A DNA stretch of 15,131 bases from JBJXFY01 sp046155815 (GTDB lineage Bacteria > Verrucomicrobiota > Verrucomicrobiia > Limisphaerales > CAIMTB01): NCBI GenBank assembly GCA_046155815.1, contig JBJXFY010000340.1, positions 1 through 15,131 of the forward strand, in the 5' to 3' direction. A model generated the notes under the pieces. The model searched no databases, was not told where the DNA came from, and saw only the letters and a program-made list of their open reading frames with translations. Below are positions 5,760-14,860 of this stretch, one piece after another; position 1 is the stretch's first letter; each line of letters opens with the position of its first letter. The position numbers were made by a program, and so were the translations under genes.

Positions 5760-8700
5760 CAGCGGCCGTACCCGGAAGTAGCCTTCGCCCGCCGGCGGCA
5801 GCGGCACGGTCACCTCCACCGGCCCGTCGGCCGGGCCGCCGGGAAAGGCTTGCGCCCATTCCCAAGGCCCGCCGGGCTCCGCCGCCCGCTCCACGGCATA
5901 GCCGCGGCCGGCCACCGCCTGCACGCGCAGGGTGACGGTCCCGCCGTCCAACGAGGCGGCCAGAATCCGCAGCACGCTGGTGGCGTCGCGGGGGCCGGTG
6001 CCGGCGCGGTACTCGTCACGATTGACCAAGCCGTCGCCGTCGCTGTCGAGGTGGGCGTCGGCGGCGTCGAACGGATTCAGGTCGTAGGTTGCTTCCCAGG
6101 TGTCTGGCATCCCGTCGTAGTCGGTGTCGCCGCCGGCGTCGCGCCCGCGGCCTGGCGTGGGGGTGGCCGCGGCCCAGCTTGCCGGCAGCTCGGACGGCGC
6201 AGCGGGCTGCACACGCTGGAGCGAGCGGTCATTGTCGTCGGCGCGCTCCCACGGCGCGCGGATGCCGTAGTTGAACTCGTCCACCGGCACCCAGGTGACC
6301 GGCCCGCCGGGCACGTCGGGTGCGATGGGGTACTCCAGCGTGAGGCGGCCGGAGCGGTTGCCGAGCCGGCCGGTCCACGGGCCAAGCACGGGCACGGAGA
6401 GGTTGGTGAACCCGTACGCCGCGCGGAAGGCCGCGAGCGCCGCGGCGTCGGCCGGGTTGAATCCCACCAGCACGAGGTAGCCTTGGCCGGCTGCAAACTG
6501 CGGCGGGAAGGAGAACTCAACCGCGCCGGCTACCCGCCAGACGCCGTTTGTGGTGGGACGCAGCGGAGGTCCCTGCCACGCGCCTTGCGGCGCGGGCTGG
6601 AAGATCTCGATGAATTCCAACGCCGGCGCGTCATTGGTCGGCTGGTACATCACCTCCGTAAGCTGCACCCCGCCCGGCAGCAGGCCGTTGGCGGTGCCGC
6701 GCGTGCGCGGCGCGTGCTGCGCCCACGGCCCCCCCGACGGCGTGCGGCCCCAGCTCCAGCCGTTCTCCTGGCCGGGCACCCGCCCGGCGTCCACCACACG
6801 GTCCGCGCCGCCGCCCGGCAGGTGGCTGAGGAACACCCGGTCGCCGGCCTTGTTCAGCCCGAAGCCCGTGTTCGTCGGGTTGTGGAATCCCGTCTGCTCG
6901 TCGAAGACCACGTAGCCCCGTGCAGGCACGATCGTTCCCGGCGGAATCTGCCAGCTGCGGAGATCCTCGGGGCGGTCGCTGAGAAACCAGCCCGGGCCGA
7001 AGATGAAGTCCCCGCCGCCCGGATTGTGGAATTCGATCCAGTCGTTGCTGTCGAACGCACTCGCGAAATCGGTATGGGAAGTGACTTCATTCAGCAGCAG
7101 TGTGACCGGCGCCCCAGGGTCCGCCGCGCCGGGCGAGCCGCCGAGGTAGGCCGAGGCACGCCAGTTGCCGCCCCAGTCCAGCGAGCCACCGGCCGGATCG
7201 AGCAGGCCGTCCGGCCGCGGCACAAGCGAGTGCCCCGCGCCCGCGGCGGCCAGCGGCCAGCCGCGGCCGTCGTGGTACTCGAAGTCCGCGAGGTCAGTGC
7301 CGCCCGCGGCGGTGCGCAGCACGACACGCTCGCCGTCATTGTTCAGGTTCCCGCCATAAGGGCCGAACACCGGCACGTCGCCCGCGAGGCTGTATCGCGC
7401 GCGGAAGGCGGCGGCATTGGTGCGGATGACGACGCCGAACTGCCCGGGCCCAAGCGCCGCACCGGCGGGAAAGGTGAATTCAATGCCCTGCGTGAACCGC
7501 ACCCCCGCGAGGTCGAGGCCGGAAGCGTCCGACATGTTCTGCAGCTCGATGAACTCGAGACCTGCGCCGTCCGCCGGGTCGTACATCAGCTCGGTGACAC
7601 GCAGGTGGGCGGCCAGCAGCGCGGCGTTGTCCGGCTCGCCGGCCGTGAACTCGACCGGCGCGGACCATCGGCTCGTGCGGCCCTGCGCGTCCTGCACCTG
7701 CACGCGGGCGCGGTACACGCGGCCAGGCCGCAACACGCCCGCCGGTACGGCCAGCTCGTCCGTGAAGTTCGTCAGCGCGCCGGATTCCCACATCGCCTCG
7801 ATCTCGTACTTCCACGGCTCCGCGCTCTGCCAGCTCGGGGCCGCCGGCTTCGCGATCTCGCCGACGCGCCACCGCTGGGCGGCGAAGGGCGTGGACCCGG
7901 AGTAGGCCGAAGTACGGAAACGAAGTGAGTGGACCGGGAAGTTGGTCGGTCCGGAGTAGGCCAGCGCCGGCCGCGCGGGGATGGCGGCGTCGGCGGCGAT
8001 GGCGTCGAGGCTGCGGGCCTGCGCGGCGGAGTTGGTCGCGCGGAACCCGATGTAGCGCTTCATGATCGCGACGGCGCCATCAAAGGTCCGCGGCGCCACG
8101 CCCGCGGAGTAGTTCGGCCACTGGTAGAAACGGCCGTGGCCGGCCTTGCTGTCGGGGTTGGTCGAGTAGGTTCCCGAGACCATCTTGGGATTGTAGTCCC
8201 ATTGGGCGCGGTCGGCGTCGAGCAGACTGGGCCGGCCGGCCGGGCCGCGCAGACGGCCGGCGTGCTCGTCAATCAGCCGCGCGCCCTCGTCCTCGTTCCA
8301 CAGCAGGTCACGGAAGCCGCGGATGGTGTTCTGCCACTCCCGCCAGACCGCCGGGAACCTCGTCGCGTTCGGGATCAGCCGTTCCTTGATGCGGTCCACG
8401 CCACCGCAGCCGGCGTCGAACATGTTCTCGGCCCAGGTCAGGTCGAGATCCCACGGCACCACCTGCCAGAGCCGCGTCTCCGGATTGAGGTAGTAGAAGA
8501 AGTTCTTGTCGTAGCAGATGTCGTAGTGGTGGATGGCCTGCACGACGGTCTGGTAGCCAAGGTAACTCGCGAGGTTGAGGTTCGTGCGCCACCATGACTC
8601 GTTCGCGGAAGTGTAGGCACCGAGGAAGGCGTTCAGGTCGCCTTTGTCGGCCGGGCCGGCGGGGCCGAGGTTGTTCAGTTCGCCGCTGCCGCCTTCCATC

Positions 8701-10781
8701 TTGTAGAGGTTGCCGTCCGGCAGGCCGTGCTCCTCGAGGAAGCGGCCGTTCTCCTGCTCGACCAGCAGGTACACGCCCCAGAAGTCGCCCTCGTACTGGC
8801 TGGCGGGACTCACCTCCGCCGCCTCGTCAACCACGCGGAACTGCACGTAGGCCGTGTGCGGCGCGGCCACGCCCGCAAGCTGGAAGAAACGCAGGCCGAG
8901 GCTCTCGAAGAGGCCCTGCTCACCGCGGTGGTTGAAGTCGCCCTGCTGGATGGACGCGCCGAGGTTGAGCTTCGTCCATCCGGTCTTGAAGCGCCGGCCC
9001 CAGTTGTCCCGCGCCTCGAAGTCGTGCCCGCGGTTCAGGTCGAACTTCCACATGTTCTTCGTCATGGCGTAGCGCCAGACGCCGCCGCGCGCGCGGTGGC
9101 GGATGTGGTCATAGACCTTGCCATCGTAGACCAGCGTGCCGGCGTAGGGGTAGGCATCGCCACCGTATCGGGCGAGCCAGGTGCTCTGCTCGACGGTGGC
9201 CTTCTTCCCGAGCAGGTGGATCACGGGCAGGCGGTTCATCTCCTCCGCGGCGACGGTAAAGCTCTGGCCCGGCGTGCCGGCCACTCCGGGCCGCACCGCA
9301 CCCGTCCAGGCCGGTACGCCGTCGTACACGAAGTACGCGAAGTTCGGCTGCGGATCGTCCGCGTAAGGCACCTGCACGGCCGCACCGCGCGCGTCGGTGG
9401 CGGCGAGGCGGTAGCGCACGAGCCGCCGGTGGGCCTGCAGCGCCGCGGGCAGTTCGGCGGTGAAAATGTCGTCGCCCGCCACCGCGTCGCCACCACGGCC
9501 GGAGTCGTTCATTGGCATGATGGTCCAGTTGGTGGCGTAGGCCGCGTCCGTGAGCTCGAGATAGGCACCGGGATTCACGATCTGGTAAAGGAGCTGAACA
9601 GTAGTGACTCCTTCCGGATCGGTGACCTTCGCCGTGACCCGGACCGGTTGACCGGCGCGGGGCTGTTCCGGTGAGTGAATGACTTGGCGGAGGGCGGGCG
9701 GGGCGTTGGTCACGAAGACCACGTTTGCCCGGCCCGGCGAGGGGCCGGCGCCCGTCGGGCCGGACCGGCCGACAAGCCGCAGGTCGAAGAAGCAGTCGCT
9801 GCTGCCGCTGAGCACGCTGTTGAAGAGCTGCACCGCGACCACGTTCCGTCCGGTGCGGAGGAGGGCGCGCGCGTTGCCGGCGGTGAACGTCTCGAAGTCG
9901 TTCGACTCGCGCGCCGGGCCGGCGGTGCCGCTGAAGGGCAGTTCGCCGGCCGCCACGTTGGCGTTCACGACGCGCGTGCCGTTGATCCAGAGCTTGAAGC
10001 CATCGTCGTACAACGCGTGCAGCTCGAGCATGTCGAACTGGTTTGGATCCGCGACCTCGAACGTCCGGCGCAGGAACACCGTGGTGTAACTGCCGCTCAT
10101 GTCGTTGAGCCGCGTGGCGAGCGGCAGCGTGGGATCGTAGCCGATGGGCAGCGGGCCCGAGGGCCAGGCGGCGTCGTTGAAGCCTGCCGCGCGCCAGGCC
10201 GTTGCCGGCGACGAGGCCTCCTGCGTGCCCTTGAGGTAACTCCACGTCGAGCCGAGGGAGAGCAGCGTGACGGTCGAGCCCGCGTCACCACCGGCCAGCG
10301 AGCGCCGCCAGTTCCCGCCAAGGTCGTTGTCAAGCGCCGGGTTCAGCAGCTCGATGGAAAAGCCCGGCGGCTCGCCGACCGTCGGCCACGGGAAACCGAG
10401 GCCGTAGTCCACCCGGTCCACGGGGTCGCCGGTCGCGTCGAGCAGTTCGACTTCCTCACCCTTCGCGTCCAGCCGGCCCGTCCACGGCCCGAGCGCGTCC
10501 GCGCCAAACTTCGCCTTCAGCGCGGCCGGGTTCTGCGCCACGACGACGTAGCCGCCGGCGGGCAGGTTCGTCGCTGGGAAGATGAACTCGACGCCGCCCC
10601 TGAGCCGCCAGCCGGCGAGGCTGACCGGCGCCGCGTTGGTGTTGACCAGCTCGACGAACTCGACCGGTTCAAGCTTGTCCGGCGGGTCGGCGTGAATCTC
10701 GTGGATGACGAGCTGCGCGGGCGCGGCGAACGCCAGGACCAGCAGCATGCCGGCCAACACGACAACTGAGAACGGCTTCAT
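5757..10781 (-). CDS. Very large secreted CotH-kinase / lamin-tail-domain protein with Ca-binding repeat
   Basis: A 1674-residue exported protein. It opens with a signal peptide (about 1-22). The first lamin-tail domain (LTD) is at about 23-150 (IHEIHADP, EFVELVNT). A carbohydrate-binding-like beta-sandwich follows at about 170-340 (ALYDDGFKLWINGTRV). An Ig-like segment covers about 360-485. A CotH kinase domain spans about 515-915: a basic segment RHRARGG with K575/K579, GVYLLVEQENGRF near 669-681, NLYKMEG, and PWDLDLTW with D778/D780 in the place of the CotH metal-binding aspartates. A fibronectin-like part covers about 940-1048. LTDs 2-4 are at about 1056-1170, 1226-1335 and 1371-1505. Calcium loops typical of thrombospondin type 3 repeats follow (DTDYDGMPD at 1552; DSDGDGLVNRDE at 1579), then a terminal beta module. 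CotH proteins are atypical kinases in spore coats; bacterial secreted versions are uncharacterised. No PEP-CTERM tail is present. Its targets are unknown. Confidence 0.92.
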   Translation of the reverse strand: MKPFSVVVLAGMLLVLAFAAPAQLVIHEIHADPPDKLEPVEFVELVNTNAAPVSLAGWRLRGGVEFIFPATNLPAGGYVVVAQNPAALKAKFGADALGPWTGRLDAKGEEVELLDATGDPVDRVDYGLGFPWPTVGEPPGFSIELLNPALDNDLGGNWRRSLAGGDAGSTVTLLSLGSTWSYLKGTQEASSPATAWRAAGFNDAAWPSGPLPIGYDPTLPLATRLNDMSGSYTTVFLRRTFEVADPNQFDMLELHALYDDGFKLWINGTRVVNANVAAGELPFSGTAGPARESNDFETFTAGNARALLRTGRNVVAVQLFNSVLSGSSDCFFDLRLVGRSGPTGAGPSPGRANVVFVTNAPPALRQVIHSPEQPRAGQPVRVTAKVTDPEGVTTVQLLYQIVNPGAYLELTDAAYATNWTIMPMNDSGRGGDAVAGDDIFTAELPAALQAHRRLVRYRLAATDARGAAVQVPYADDPQPNFAYFVYDGVPAWTGAVRPGVAGTPGQSFTVAAEEMNRLPVIHLLGKKATVEQSTWLARYGGDAYPYAGTLVYDGKVYDHIRHRARGGVWRYAMTKNMWKFDLNRGHDFEARDNWGRRFKTGWTKLNLGASIQQGDFNHRGEQGLFESLGLRFFQLAGVAAPHTAYVQFRVVDEAAEVSPASQYEGDFWGVYLLVEQENGRFLEEHGLPDGNLYKMEGGSGELNNLGPAGPADKGDLNAFLGAYTSANESWWRTNLNLASYLGYQTVVQAIHHYDICYDKNFFYYLNPETRLWQVVPWDLDLTWAENMFDAGCGGVDRIKERLIPNATRFPAVWREWQNTIRGFRDLLWNEDEGARLIDEHAGRLRGPAGRPSLLDADRAQWDYNPKMVSGTYSTNPDSKAGHGRFYQWPNYSAGVAPRTFDGAVAIMKRYIGFRATNSAAQARSLDAIAADAAIPARPALAYSGPTNFPVHSLRFRTSAYSGSTPFAAQRWRVGEIAKPAAPSWQSAEPWKYEIEAMWESGALTNFTDELAVPAGVLRPGRVYRARVQVQDAQGRTSRWSAPVEFTAGEPDNAALLAAHLRVTELMYDPADGAGLEFIELQNMSDASGLDLAGVRFTQGIEFTFPAGAALGPGQFGVVIRTNAAAFRARYSLAGDVPVFGPYGGNLNNDGERVVLRTAAGGTDLADFEYHDGRGWPLAAAGAGHSLVPRPDGLLDPAGGSLDWGGNWRASAYLGGSPGAADPGAPVTLLLNEVTSHTDFASAFDSNDWIEFHNPGGGDFIFGPGWFLSDRPEDLRSWQIPPGTIVPARGYVVFDEQTGFHNPTNTGFGLNKAGDRVFLSHLPGGGADRVVDAGRVPGQENGWSWGRTPSGGPWAQHAPRTRGTANGLLPGGVQLTEVMYQPTNDAPALEFIEIFQPAPQGAWQGPPLRPTTNGVWRVAGAVEFSFPPQFAAGQGYLVLVGFNPADAAALAAFRAAYGFTNLSVPVLGPWTGRLGNRSGRLTLEYPIAPDVPGGPVTWVPVDEFNYGIRAPWERADDNDRSLQRVQPAAPSELPASWAAATPTPGRGRDAGGDTDYDGMPDTWEATYDLNPFDAADAHLDSDGDGLVNRDEYRAGTGPRDATSVLRILAASLDGGTVTLRVQAVAGRGYAVERAAEPGGPWEWAQAFPGGPADGPVEVTVPLPPAGEGYFRVRPL

Positions 10782-10973
10782 TCGGTGGGCATCCCGCGGG
10801 ACGCGCGGCAGGTTACATCAGGGTGACGGATGGGCCAAGTGGCGGGGCCGGCGGGCCTGCGTGGTTGCCAGCGCGGATGGTTTTCGCCATGTACGCCGCG
10901 TGTCGCCGCAGGTTTCTCTGGGCCGGGGTCGACTTTTCTGATGGCCCTCATCACGCTGACGACATCCGCCGCC

Positions 10974-11777
10974 ATGAACGCCAGGCTTCATCCTTGCCGC
11001 GCCTCCCGCGCCTTCACGCTGATCGAGCTGCTGGTGGTGATCGCCATCATCGCCATCCTGGCGTCCATGCTCCTGCCCGCCCTCGCGCAGGCGAAGGAGA
11101 AGGCGAACCGCACGAAGTGCATGAACAACCTCCGCCAGGTGGGCCTCTTCATGCAGCTCTACACGGACGAGAACAACGACACCTTCCCCGGCCACCGCAA
11201 CGAAGGCCTGCGCACCGAGGACGCCGGCCCCTCGCTCACCAACTGGTGGGGCCGCACCATCGTTGGCTACGGCAACACCGGTGCGAGCAACTACTTCCGG
11301 TGCCCCACGCTCAAGGGGAAGCGCACCGACCACCGGCTAGCCTGGGAATGGCGTTTCGACTGCCACAAGGTCGGCTACGGCCTGAACGCCTTCTTCCTGG
11401 GCGTGCATCCGTACGCCGCGCACGCCGTCACCGTGGGCGGCATTAGCTTCGCCACCGCGCCCAACTTCAGGCGGCCCACCATCCTCAACCCCGCCCAGAA
11501 CGCCGCGGTGGGCGATGCCATGCCCACGCCCGCCGGCGACTGGAGCAGCAGCCTCTGGTGGCCCACCGCCGGGATGCGCGACGGCCCCGGCAACAGCAAC
11601 CTTGAGGGCATCGACAACACCCGCCACCGTGGCGTCGGCGTGGTGGTCTTCAACGACGGCCACGCCGAGACCCGGAAGAGCAGGCAGATCAACCCGCCGG
11701 CTGACCCCGTCTCCAGCGGCGCCGCCGGACTCATCAACTCCGAGTACTGGGATCCGCTGATCCGCGGGCGGCGGTGA
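10974..11777 (+). CDS. Prepilin-type N-terminal cleavage/methylation protein with H-X9-DG motif (second copy)
   Basis: A 267-residue pseudopilin-like protein. The leader MNARLHPCRASRA precedes FTLIELLVVIAIIAILAS (from residue 14), giving the same 13-residue leader and the same first 24 mature residues as the gene at 3212. The H-X9-DG motif is H218 to D228-G229 (HRGVGVVVFNDG). C50, C110 and C130 lie in the exported part. The body between about 65 and 215 is Trp- and Asn-rich and differs clearly from the other copy, so the two are paralogues rather than a recent duplication. ATG 10974 is preferred. An in-frame ATG at 10941 would add 11 residues and a longer leader, and cannot be excluded. It is divergent from the CotH gene, with 192 bp between the starts. 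Role unknown beyond probable export through prepilin peptidase. Confidence 0.88.
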   Translation: MNARLHPCRASRAFTLIELLVVIAIIAILASMLLPALAQAKEKANRTKCMNNLRQVGLFMQLYTDENNDTFPGHRNEGLRTEDAGPSLTNWWGRTIVGYGNTGASNYFRCPTLKGKRTDHRLAWEWRFDCHKVGYGLNAFFLGVHPYAAHAVTVGGISFATAPNFRRPTILNPAQNAAVGDAMPTPAGDWSSSLWWPTAGMRDGPGNSNLEGIDNTRHRGVGVVVFNDGHAETRKSRQINPPADPVSSGAAGLINSEYWDPLIRGRR

Positions 11778-11895
11778 AACCCTTGCGTGGCCGGACCCCG
11801 TCCCGAACGACGGCTCGCTGGGCGAGAGTGCCTCCGGCCTCCGGCCCGGCTGACGCGAGCGCGGATTCATGCTTGAGTGCCCACGCCTACCGGCC

Positions 11896-12822
11896 ATGAC
11901 CAAACCCGCCGCAGCCCCATCCCGCCTGTTCCGCATTCTGGGCGTGGGCGAGCTGCTCTGGGATCTGCTTCCGGACGGTCCGCAGCTCGGCGGCGCGCCG
12001 GCCAACTTCGCCCTGCACGCCCGCGCGCTTGGAGCCGATGCTGCTCTGGTGAGCCGCGTGGGGGCGGATGCGCGCGGACGCGACGCCGTGGCCCGGCTGA
12101 CGGCCGCCGGCCTGCCGGGTGAGTTGATCCAACTGGACCCGCTCGCCCCCACGGGGACGGTCTCCGTGCGGTTCGACGCGGGGGGCCAGCCGCAGTTCAC
12201 CATTCACGAGCAGGTCGCGTGGGACCTGCTGACGGCGGACGCTGCCGCGATCGCTGCCGTGGCCGGGGCGGATGCGGTCTGCTTCGGCACGCTGGCCCAG
12301 CGTACCCCCACGGGCCGCGCCGCGGTGCAGGCGCTCGTCGCGGCCAGCCCGGCCACCGCGCTGCGCCTCTTCGACATCAACCTGCGCCAGCACTTTCATG
12401 GGCCGGACGTTATCCGTGACTCCCTGGGACTGGCGAACGTGCTCAAGATCAGCGACGCGGAATGGCCGGTGCTGGAGGCGCAGTTTCGACTCACCGGCCG
12501 ACTCACAGACCAGATCGAGTCACTGGCGCGCCAGTTTGCCCTGCGTGCCGTGGCCTTGACCCGCGGGGCCTCCGGCAGCCTGCTATATCATCGTGGTGAA
12601 TGGGCCGACGACCCGGGAGAACCGGTTCAAGTCGTGGACACCATCGGCGCCGGCGACGCCTTCACCTCCGCCATGACCATGGCCCTGCTGGCCGGCTGGC
12701 GGGTGGCGGGGGTCAATGCCTTCGCCGGGGAGGTGGGCCGCTACGTCTGCGGCCACCCCGGCGCCACACCACTGCTTCCCTCACGTTTTTCCGCACGACT
12801 TCAGAACATTGATCACTCATGA
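11896..12822 (+). CDS. PfkB-family carbohydrate kinase, probable fructokinase
   Basis: A 308-residue ribokinase-fold enzyme. GELLWDLLPDGPQLGGAPANFALHA (18-42) carries the substrate-binding GGAPAN (32-37). DINLR (160-164) precedes the metal-associated motif, here SDAE (186-189) in place of the NxxE of ribokinases; fructokinases often have Ser there. DTIGAGDAF (248-256) is the PfkB signature with catalytic D254, and LTRGASGSLL (221-230) lies in the nucleotide site. The product would phosphorylate fructose to fructose 6-phosphate with ATP in the cytoplasm. The stop overlaps the ATG of the GH32 gene (ATGA), which strongly suggests fructose is the substrate. Start chosen at 11896; an in-frame ATG at 11869 would add nine residues not typical of the family. 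There is no Shine-Dalgarno. Confidence 0.88.
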   Translation: MTKPAAAPSRLFRILGVGELLWDLLPDGPQLGGAPANFALHARALGADAALVSRVGADARGRDAVARLTAAGLPGELIQLDPLAPTGTVSVRFDAGGQPQFTIHEQVAWDLLTADAAAIAAVAGADAVCFGTLAQRTPTGRAAVQALVAASPATALRLFDINLRQHFHGPDVIRDSLGLANVLKISDAEWPVLEAQFRLTGRLTDQIESLARQFALRAVALTRGASGSLLYHRGEWADDPGEPVQVVDTIGAGDAFTSAMTMALLAGWRVAGVNAFAGEVGRYVCGHPGATPLLPSRFSARLQNIDHS

Positions 12823-14840
12823 AGCTGCTCCGTCCCCTCCTGTCACTCACCCTGGCGCTGGCCGCCCTGAATGTCCCAGCCGCCGAACTCTTCCGCGAGC
12901 CGTGGCGCCCGCAGTTCCACTTCACTCCGGAACGGAACTGGATGAACGACCCGAACGGGATGCTCTTCCATGACGGTGAGTACCATCTCTTCTACCAGTA
13001 CAACCCGTTCGGCAATAGATGGGGCCACATGAGCTGGGGCCACGCCGTCAGCACCAACCTCACCCACTGGCAGCACCTGCCTGTCGCGCTGCTGGAGGAG
13101 AATGGAGTGATGATCTTCTCCGGCAGCGCCGTCGTGGATTGGACGAACACCAGCGGCTTCGGCCGCGACGGCCGCCCGCCGCTGGTCGCCATCTACACCG
13201 GCCACCACACGCGCCGGCCGTTGCAGAACCAACACATCGCCTGGAGCAACGACCGGGGCCGGACGTGGACCAAGTTCGCCGGCAACCCTGTGCTCGACAT
13301 CGGCGAGGCCGACTTCCGCGATCCCAAGGTCTTCTGGCACGAGCCGACGCGGCGGTGGGTCATGGTTGTCGCCTGGCCCGTTCACCGGAAGGTGCGCTTC
13401 TACGCCTCGCCGAACCTGAAGGACTGGACCCACCTGAGTGACTTCGGCCCGGCCGGCTCCACGGCGGGCATCTGGGAATGCCCGGACCTGTTTCCGCTGC
13501 CGGTGGAAGGCAAGTCCGGCTCGCCGAAATGGGCGTTGATCGTGAACGTCGGCTCCGGTGCCCCGGCCGGCGGCTCCGGCTGCCAGTACTTCGTGGGAGA
13601 ATTCGATGGGAAACAGTTCATCTTGGATTCCACCTACCCCAGGCCGACGCCCGAATCAGTTCCGGAAGGCCGCGTGCTGTCCGACTTTGAGGGCAGTGAC
13701 TACGCCGGCTGGCGCGCGACGGGCACGGCTCTTGGCGCGGGGCCGGCGCGCGGCGCCCTGGCCGGGCAGCAGGCCGTGGACGGCTTCCGCGGGCGCGGGC
13801 TGGTGAATTCATTCCTCGGTGGCGACAGCGCGGAAGGCTCGCTCACTTCACCGGAGTTTGAAGTCACTGCCGATCATCTCAGCTTCCTGATCGGCGGCGG
13901 CAACCATGCCGGCCAGACGTGCCTCAACCTGCGCGTCGGCGGCGAGGTGATCCGCACGGCCACCGGGGACAACGCCGAACGGCTGGCCTGGAAATCCTGG
14001 AACGTGGGTGAGTTCCGCGGCCGGAAGGCCGTGCTCGAGATCGTGGACCGCCACACCGGCGGCTGGGGCCACGTCAACGTGGACCACATCCTTCTGTCCG
14101 ACACGCCCGCGCGCCCGGCCGCGCCGCCCGCGCTCTGGGCAGACTGGGGGCCGGACTTCTACGCCGCCGTGTCGTGGTCGGACATCCCCGCCACGGACGG
14201 CCGCCGGCTCTGGATCGGCTGGATGAGCAACTGGGAGTATGCCAATGACGTGCCCACCTCACCTTGGCGCAGCGCAATGTCCGTGCCGCGCGAACTCACC
14301 CTGCGCGAGACTCCTGCCGGACTGCGCCTCGTGCAGCGTCCCGTGCGCGAGCTGCAGAATCTTCGCGGCGACGCGCGGCGCTTCGCGGGCGGCACGGTGG
14401 CGGAGGCGGCCGCGTGGCTGGGCGCGCAGGTTGGCCTGGGCGAGCTCCAGGAGCTGTCCCTCGACCTCAGGCCGGCCGCCGCGCGGTCGGTCACGCTCGA
14501 ACTGCTCACCGGCGACCGCGAGGCTACGCGTCTCACCGCTGACTTTGTGGCCGGGCGCCTCCGAATCGACCGCACCGAGTCCGGGCGGGTGGATTTCCAC
14601 CCGAAATTCCCCGGCGCCCACGGAGCACCGCTGCGGCTCGTGGCCGGCCGCCTGCAGCTTCTCCTGCTGCTCGACACCATGTCGCTGGAGGTCTTCGCCG
14701 CGGACGGTGAGACCGTGCTGACCTCGCTGATCCTGCCGAGCGAGCCGCGCCGCGACTGGCGGCTCAGCGGCGAGGGTGCGGCGGGCGTGCATTCACTTGG
14801 GCTCCGCCCCCTCCGATCCACCTGGCCGGCGGCGCACTGA
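12819..14840 (+). CDS. Secreted GH32 glycoside hydrolase (levanase / fructanase / invertase type) with an inserted domain
   Basis: A 673-residue exported beta-fructosidase. The signal peptide is about 1-22. The five-bladed propeller starts at about 33 with WMNDPNG (41-47, nucleophile D44), FRDPK (D168, transition-state stabiliser) and WECPDLF (E220, acid/base), so all three catalytic residues are present. Between about 286 and 428 an extra beta-sandwich-like domain (DFEGSDYAGW to WGHVNVDHILL) interrupts the propeller, which resumes at WADWGPDFYAAVSW (440-453). A C-terminal GH32 beta-sandwich follows from about 490. Insertion of such a domain is, to my recollection, known among SacC-type levanases. 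The enzyme hydrolyses beta-fructosyl bonds in levan, inulin or sucrose; which is preferred cannot be read here. It is probably translationally coupled to the fructokinase through the 4-bp overlap. A weak 5-bp hairpin (14841-14853) follows the stop. Confidence 0.93.
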   Translation: MKLLRPLLSLTLALAALNVPAAELFREPWRPQFHFTPERNWMNDPNGMLFHDGEYHLFYQYNPFGNRWGHMSWGHAVSTNLTHWQHLPVALLEENGVMIFSGSAVVDWTNTSGFGRDGRPPLVAIYTGHHTRRPLQNQHIAWSNDRGRTWTKFAGNPVLDIGEADFRDPKVFWHEPTRRWVMVVAWPVHRKVRFYASPNLKDWTHLSDFGPAGSTAGIWECPDLFPLPVEGKSGSPKWALIVNVGSGAPAGGSGCQYFVGEFDGKQFILDSTYPRPTPESVPEGRVLSDFEGSDYAGWRATGTALGAGPARGALAGQQAVDGFRGRGLVNSFLGGDSAEGSLTSPEFEVTADHLSFLIGGGNHAGQTCLNLRVGGEVIRTATGDNAERLAWKSWNVGEFRGRKAVLEIVDRHTGGWGHVNVDHILLSDTPARPAAPPALWADWGPDFYAAVSWSDIPATDGRRLWIGWMSNWEYANDVPTSPWRSAMSVPRELTLRETPAGLRLVQRPVRELQNLRGDARRFAGGTVAEAAAWLGAQVGLGELQELSLDLRPAAARSVTLELLTGDREATRLTADFVAGRLRIDRTESGRVDFHPKFPGAHGAPLRLVAGRLQLLLLLDTMSLEVFAADGETVLTSLILPSEPRRDWRLSGEGAAGVHSLGLRPLRSTWPAAH

Positions 14841-14860
14841 AGCCGACCCGGCTCGCGCGC

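Noticed and set aside
5643..7928. 761-codon open frame on the plus strand opposite the CotH gene
   Set aside because: It is antisense to the LTD- and Ca-loop-bearing part of the CotH protein and has no domain or signal. The same holds for plus-strand frames at 7929-8597, 8727-9674 and 9675-10769.
10792..10801. TCCCGCGGGA palindrome upstream of the CotH gene
   Set aside because: A 10-bp palindrome of this composition is common in GC-rich DNA. There is no second copy or regulator nearby to support an operator.
11778..11895. Possible terminator hairpin after the second pseudopilin (CCGTC 11798-11802 with GACGG 11809-11813)
   Set aside because: The stem is only five base pairs with no U-tract, which is expected by chance at this GC content. 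I see nothing else in the 118-bp gap.
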